A stretch of DNA of 64,000 bases from Psychrobacillus sp042945595 (GTDB lineage: Bacteria; Bacillota; Bacilli; Bacillales_A; Planococcaceae), in NCBI RefSeq assembly GCF_042945595.1, contig NZ_CP168493.1, positions 1,426,001-1,490,000 of the forward strand. Direction: 5' to 3'. How positions within the stretch are numbered: position 1 is the stretch's first letter; each line of letters begins with the position of its first letter. Position numbers and translations under genes: made by a program. Under the pieces are notes generated by a model that worked only from the letters and a program-made list of their open reading frames with translations, did no database searches and was not told where the DNA came from. Of this stretch, positions 60,591 to 64,000 are shown in pieces.

Positions 60591-60621
60591 CTAAAACGAA
60601 AATGTCCACTTTTCGTTTTAG
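60591..60621. other. Perfect 12-bp hairpin beside the ytaF/lexA terminator
   Basis: CTAAAACGAAAA and TTTTCGTTTTAG are perfect arms around TGTCCAC. On the minus strand it lies downstream of lexA, before the shared terminator. There is no adjoining T tract. It may be a lexA mRNA 3' stabiliser or a binding site. Confidence 0.5.
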
Positions 60622-60682
60622 TATGATATCGGCTCTACATAATAATAAACATTATAGTAGAATATGTCAAGTTACAGAGAAT

Positions 60683-61309
60683 TTATTGCATATGACGATA
60701 TACACCAACAACTTTACCAAGTATCGTTACTTCATTGACGATAATTGGATCCATCGAAGAGTTTTCAGGTTGCAGGCGGAAAAAAGATTTTTCTTTAAAG
60801 AAACGTTTTACAGTTGCTTCATCATCTTCTGTCATAGCAACAACTATTTCGCCATTATTAGCAGATTGTTGTTGTTTAACAACAACATAATCTCCATTTA
60901 ATATTCCTGCTTCTATCATACTGTCGCCCATAATTTCAAGCATGAACAAGTGATCATCTGATGTGCCGAAAGTTTCAGGAAGAGGGAAAAACTCTTCCAC
61001 ATTTTCGATTGCTGTAATTGGAAGTCCAGCGGTTACTTTACCGATTAAAGGGACGTGAACTACACCTTGTTTTTCTATCGAATTTGCACCGTTTAGTATC
61101 TCAATTGCACGTGGTTTAGTAGGATCTCTTCTTATCAATCCTTTGCTTTCCAATCTAGCTAAATGGCCATGTACAGTTGAGCTAGAAGCTAGTCCTACTG
61201 CCTCACCTATCTCGCGTACGGAAGGTGGATATCCTTTTTTTCGAACTTCCTCTTTTATAAACGCTAAAATATCTTCTTGTCTTTTAGATGCTTTCTTCAA
61301 TACATTCAC
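60683..61309 (-). CDS. lexA: LexA repressor (DinR)
   Basis: The SOS repressor and self-cleaving serine protease. 208 residues: an N-terminal winged helix (QEDILAFIKEEVRKKGYPPSVREIGEAVGLASSSTVHGHL), the cleavage Ala-Gly in VTAGLPI, catalytic serine in LEIMGDSMIEAG and lysine in DYVVVKQQ. Divergent from yneA, with three LexA boxes between, so it is autoregulated. The ATG follows GAGGTG on the minus strand. RecA (19066) triggers its cleavage. Confidence 0.97.
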   Translation of the reverse strand: MNVLKKASKRQEDILAFIKEEVRKKGYPPSVREIGEAVGLASSSTVHGHLARLESKGLIRRDPTKPRAIEILNGANSIEKQGVVHVPLIGKVTAGLPITAIENVEEFFPLPETFGTSDDHLFMLEIMGDSMIEAGILNGDYVVVKQQQSANNGEIVVAMTEDDEATVKRFFKEKSFFRLQPENSSMDPIIVNEVTILGKVVGVYRHMQ

Positions 61310-61347
61310 CTCTTTTAAATAATATTAATTTATTCTTTCTTATTTAC

Positions 61348-61376
61348 AGTATATCAGTCTCTAAAATAATATGCAA
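61348..61376 (-). promoter_or_regulatory. lexA promoter
   Basis: On the minus strand TTGCAT (61371-61376) and TATACT (61348-61353) are 17 bases apart. The LexA box at 61374 overlaps the -35. Confidence 0.7.
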
Positions 61377-61387
61377 ACATAGGTTCT
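61374..61387. promoter_or_regulatory. LexA box 1 (lexA side)
   Basis: Minus strand AGAACCTATGTTTG, two changes from CGAAC-RNRY-GTTYG. It overlaps the lexA -35 element, which fits autorepression. Confidence 0.65.
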
Positions 61388-61396
61388 GAAAAGGTG

Positions 61397-61426
61397 TTGA
61401 CAAAAAACATGTGTTCGTTTTATTAT
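61397..61426 (+). promoter_or_regulatory. yneA promoter
   Basis: Perfect TTGACA (61397-61402) and TATTAT (61421-61426), 18 bases apart, with LexA box 2 filling the spacer. Confidence 0.75.
61404..61417. promoter_or_regulatory. LexA box 2 (yneA promoter)
   Basis: Minus strand CGAACACATGTTTT fits the SOS consensus and lies between the yneA -35 and -10 elements. Confidence 0.85.
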
Positions 61427-61440
61427 TAGAATATATAAAA

Positions 61441-61454
61441 CGAACAGGTATTCT
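61441..61454. promoter_or_regulatory. LexA box 3 (yneA leader)
   Basis: CGAACAGGTATTCT, one core mismatch from the consensus, lies near the yneA start of transcription. Three boxes between lexA and yneA are also found in B. subtilis. Confidence 0.7.
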
Positions 61455-61471
61455 AAAATGGAGGTTTTTTG

Positions 61472-61789
61472 ATGAAACTATTAAAAAAAAATTATTTTAT
61501 CACTTTATTTATAGGTTTAAGTCTAACTTTTATTATGACAATTGTACTTCTTAATTCTCAAGGTGAAAGAGAAAATTATCCTATTACAATAGAACATGGA
61601 GATTCGTTATGGAAGCTTGCTGATAAATTTGGCTCAGAAAAGTCAAAGGAAGCTTGGATAAATGAAGTAATGGCATTAAATAACTTACATACTGCACATA
61701 TTAAAGCTGGAGATACACTGATTATCCCCAATGGATCAGAACGCATTAATCATGATTATTCCACAGAATTAGCAGGTGTTAGTCGATGA
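61472..61789 (+). CDS. yneA: SOS cell-division suppressor YneA
   Basis: A 105-residue protein with an N-terminal membrane anchor (about residues 8-28, YFITLFIGLSLTFIMTIVLL) and an extracellular LysM domain (ITIEHGDSLWKLADKFG ... IKAGDTLIIPNG). In B. subtilis YneA delays septum formation during DNA damage and is degraded by extracellular proteases. ATG 61472 follows GGAGG; a TTG lies three bases earlier. It is the first gene of the SOS operon yneA-yneB-ynzC and is under LexA control. It overlaps yneB by four bases (ATGA). Confidence 0.93.
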   Translation: MKLLKKNYFITLFIGLSLTFIMTIVLLNSQGERENYPITIEHGDSLWKLADKFGSEKSKEAWINEVMALNNLHTAHIKAGDTLIIPNGSERINHDYSTELAGVSR

Positions 61790-62433
61790 AAGCAGTCATT
61801 TATTGCCGAGTTAGCACAGAAAAAGAGACGCAAGAAACATCTTTAGTAAGGCAGGAAGAAGAGTTATCACAGTTTGCTGCTCAACAAGGCTATGAGGTAG
61901 CGGGTGTATTTGTAGATAAACATAGTGGCTATGACATTGAAAGAGATGGACTTCTTGATTTATTATCCTTTGTAAAAGAACAACAAATAAAAGCTGTGTT
62001 TGTGCAAGATGAAACTCGTATTGGGCGTGGTAACGGCAGGATGGCCGTATTACATCTATTGCAAAAAACGAATACATCCGTTTTTACTTTACAAGACAAA
62101 GGAGTTTTGAATTTAAATGAAATGGATTCAATGTTATTAGAAATTCTTGCATTAGTCGAAGAGTATCAACGGAAACTACATAATGCGAAAATTAAACGAG
62201 GAATGAAGCGCGCGGTTTCCCAAGGATTTCGCCCAGAGAGAAATTTAAAAACACGAGGTAACCCTGAAGGTAGGGACCGTATTGAAGTTCCAGTTCAAGA
62301 AATAGTAAGATTACGTAATGTAGGTTTAACTTATGAAGAAATTGCATCCACATTAAAAGGATTAGGTTTTGAAATTAGTAAAGCAACTGTTCATAGACGA
62401 TTTATTGAATTTATGGATACACACGAAGGTTAA
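61786..62433 (+). CDS. yneB: Resolvase-like serine recombinase YneB
   Basis: A 215-residue small serine recombinase. The nucleophile is in YCRVSTEKE near residue 10, the catalytic domain continues through VQDETRIGRGNGRM, and a C-terminal helix-turn-helix-like region (VRLRNVGLTYEEIASTLKGLGFEISKATVHRR) is seen. It is a conserved second member of the yneA operon in Bacillales, not a mobile-element gene. Its target is unknown. It starts on the ATGA overlap. Confidence 0.92.
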   Translation: MKAVIYCRVSTEKETQETSLVRQEEELSQFAAQQGYEVAGVFVDKHSGYDIERDGLLDLLSFVKEQQIKAVFVQDETRIGRGNGRMAVLHLLQKTNTSVFTLQDKGVLNLNEMDSMLLEILALVEEYQRKLHNAKIKRGMKRAVSQGFRPERNLKTRGNPEGRDRIEVPVQEIVRLRNVGLTYEEIASTLKGLGFEISKATVHRRFIEFMDTHEG

Positions 62434-62498
62434 AGGCTTGCACTCTGTGCGTTTTTTCCTTACCTTTAAATTAGAATAAAATTTAAAGGGTGAATCTT

Positions 62499-62732
62499 AT
62501 GTTAAGTAAAGAAAAACTTACGCGAATAAGCGAACTTTCAAGAAAATCAAAATCAACTGGATTATCTATTGAAGAAGCAAAAGAGCAAAGTGCATTAAGA
62601 AAAGAATATTTAGAGACATTTCGTTCAACGATGAGGGATACAATCGAAAGTGTAAAAGTAATAGACCCTGCTGGTAATGATGTAACTCCACTTAAAGTAA
62701 AACAAGCTAAAAAAGGGAAATTTCTGAATTAA
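62499..62732 (+). CDS. ynzC: DUF896 family protein YnzC
   Basis: A 77-residue helical-hairpin protein. LTRISELSRKSKSTGLSIEEAKEQSALRKEYLETFRSTMRDTIESVKVIDPAGNDVTP is diagnostic for DUF896, the YnzC family of the SOS operon. ATG 62499 follows AAAGGGTG; an in-frame GTG at 62490 overlaps that site. Function unknown. Confidence 0.93.
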   Translation: MLSKEKLTRISELSRKSKSTGLSIEEAKEQSALRKEYLETFRSTMRDTIESVKVIDPAGNDVTPLKVKQAKKGKFLN

Positions 62733-62817
62733 CAAATCATTAAGAAACCATTGATAATGCATACATTGTTGTCTAAACTAGAAGTATAGAAAAAATTAGC
62801 TTGAGAGGATGTCACAA

Positions 62818-64000
62818 ATGTCATTACATTCAGATTTACTTGCAATTAATACCATCCGTACTCTATCTATTGATGCAATAGATAAAGCAAACTCCGGTCA
62901 TCCAGGTCTTCCTATGGGGGCCGCACCAATGGCATATACGCTTTGGACAAAACATCTTCGCCATAACCCAAATAATCCAAACTGGTTTAATCGTGACCGT
63001 TTTGTTTTATCAGCGGGGCATGGATCTATGCTTTTATATAGTTTACTTCATCTTGGTGGGTATGACTTACCAATGGAAGAGATTAAAAACTTCCGTCAAT
63101 GGAATTCAAAAACACCAGGTCATCCCGAGTTTCGACATACAGCGGGTGTAGAAGCAACAACAGGTCCCCTAGGGCAAGGAATTGGAATGGCTGTTGGTAT
63201 GGCAATGGCAGAGACACACTTGGCCGCTACGTACAATCGTCCAAACTTTGAAGTTGTAGATCATTATACATTTGCACTTTGTGGAGATGGGGATTTAATG
63301 GAGGGTGTAGCAGCAGAAGCAATTTCGCTTGCTGGACATTTACAATTAGATAAATTAATCGTTTTATACGATAGTAATGATATTTCTTTAGATGGTGACT
63401 TGCATAAATCGTTCTCTGAGAAAATAGAAAAACGTTTTGAATCATATGGCTGGAATTATATTTTCGTGCAAGACGGAAATGACATTGAAGCTATTTCCAC
63501 TGCAATTGAAAAAGCTAAATCTCAAAACGATAAACCAACAATTATTGAGGTTAAAACAGTAATTGGATTTGGTTCACCGAATAGAGCAGGGAAATCTGAC
63601 GCTCATGGTATGCCACTTGGAAAAGAAGAGTCACTATTAGCGAAAGAGGCTTACAAATGGTCATCTGAAGAAGATTTCTATGTGCCAGTAGAAGTATATG
63701 AAACGTTTAAAGAAGCTTCTAATCTTCTTGGTGTTGCAGAAGAAGGAGCTTGGAATGAAAAGTTTAATGCGTTTTCTTCGGAGTTTCCTGAACTTGCAGC
63801 TACTTTAAAACAAGCAATTAGCGGAGATCTACCTGAAAACTTTGATACTGCGATGAAGACTTATGAAGAAGGGACATCACATGCAACACGTTCCGCTTCA
63901 GGCGATGCCATTAATGCTATAGCACAAAACTTACCATCTTTCTTCGGAGGTAGTGCGGATTTAGCAGGATCAAACAAAACGACGATGAAGAATGCAGGAG
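62818..64000 (+). CDS. tkt: Transketolase, N-terminal part (runs off the window)
   Basis: Transfers two-carbon units between sugar phosphates in the pentose phosphate pathway, using thiamine diphosphate. The frame is open from ATG 62818 to the window end, 394 codons of an expected 660-670. AIDKANSGHPGLPMGAAPMAYTLW, GPLGQGIGMAVGMAMAE and the TPP motif GDGDLMEGVAAEA are clear. SD GAGAGGATG precedes the ATG. It follows ynzC, as in B. subtilis. Confidence 0.97.
   Translation, partial: MSLHSDLLAINTIRTLSIDAIDKANSGHPGLPMGAAPMAYTLWTKHLRHNPNNPNWFNRDRFVLSAGHGSMLLYSLLHLGGYDLPMEEIKNFRQWNSKTPGHPEFRHTAGVEATTGPLGQGIGMAVGMAMAETHLAATYNRPNFEVVDHYTFALCGDGDLMEGVAAEAISLAGHLQLDKLIVLYDSNDISLDGDLHKSFSEKIEKRFESYGWNYIFVQDGNDIEAISTAIEKAKSQNDKPTIIEVKTVIGFGSPNRAGKSDAHGMPLGKEESLLAKEAYKWSSEEDFYVPVEVYETFKEASNLLGVAEEGAWNEKFNAFSSEFPELAATLKQAISGDLPENFDTAMKTYEEGTSHATRSASGDAINAIAQNLPSFFGGSADLAGSNKTTMKNAG

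Noticed and set aside
61786..62433. Serine recombinase as a sign of a mobile element
   Set aside because: YneB is a conserved member of the SOS operon yneA-yneB-ynzC; flanks are syntenic with B. subtilis and no terminal repeats are present.

Overview
The window is a low-GC Gram-positive, endospore-forming chromosome segment, most likely from the Planococcaceae (Psychrobacillus, Lysinibacillus or Sporosarcina-like). The reasons are the AT-rich sequence, strong AGGAGG ribosome sites, frequent TTG/GTG starts, sporulation genes (spoVS, cotE, a YjcZ-type peptide, ytaF) and a gene order close to the Bacillus subtilis dapA-spoIIIE-ymf-recA-rny-miaB-ricA-cotE-mutSL and lexA-yneA-yneB-ynzC-tkt blocks. 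Genus-level placement is inference.

Layout. 1-5659: end of asd, dapA, a repeat-bearing gap, RNase J2 and the SpoIIIE/FtsK translocase. 5776-11469: a GntR regulator with a palindromic operator candidate, then a BMP-lipoprotein nucleoside-type ABC importer. 11470-11660: a nested palindromic repeat. 11795-23085: the ymfF-ymfH-ymfI-ymfK-rodZ-pgsA-cinA-recA-rny-ymdB-spoVS block, with a LexA box at recA. 23409-28148: 2-oxoacid:ferredoxin oxidoreductase (korAB), miaB and ricA.

28149-38900 is an accessory island of about 11 kb that separates ricA from cotE, which are neighbours in B. subtilis. It holds an MFS efflux gene behind a leader-peptide/hairpin attenuator, a bacterial nitric-oxide synthase, a CynX-type MFS gene, a four-gene ABC/nucleotidyltransferase/lipoprotein operon and nagB. 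Structured intergenic repeats separate its modules. 39013-52903 returns to conserved genes: cotE, mutS, mutL, glpK, glpD, a lysophospholipase-like hydrolase, miaA, hfq, a rhodanese, ynbB, and glnR-glnA with a textbook GlnR/TnrA box. 53195-56850 is a second repeat-rich, gene-poor stretch with small orphan genes and a stop-interrupted M23 peptidase gene. 57077-64000 holds a polar amino-acid ABC importer, an OsmC protein, ytaF, the lexA/yneA divergent SOS module, yneB, ynzC and the start of transketolase.

The most unusual signal is a family of about 50-345 bp non-coding repeats (at least eight loci: 1371, 28717, 31925, 37538, 37969, 54326, 54963, 56616). They are built from nested inverted repeats around a central hairpin with 16-18 bp arms and a 3-nt loop. 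The outer stem sequence differs in every copy while base pairing is kept. Copies have lost discrete modules and lie at gene-module borders. The second notable signal is the SD-sequestering, leader-peptide-bearing 5' region of the MFS gene at 29361. No tRNA, rRNA, CRISPR array or transposase gene was recognised.
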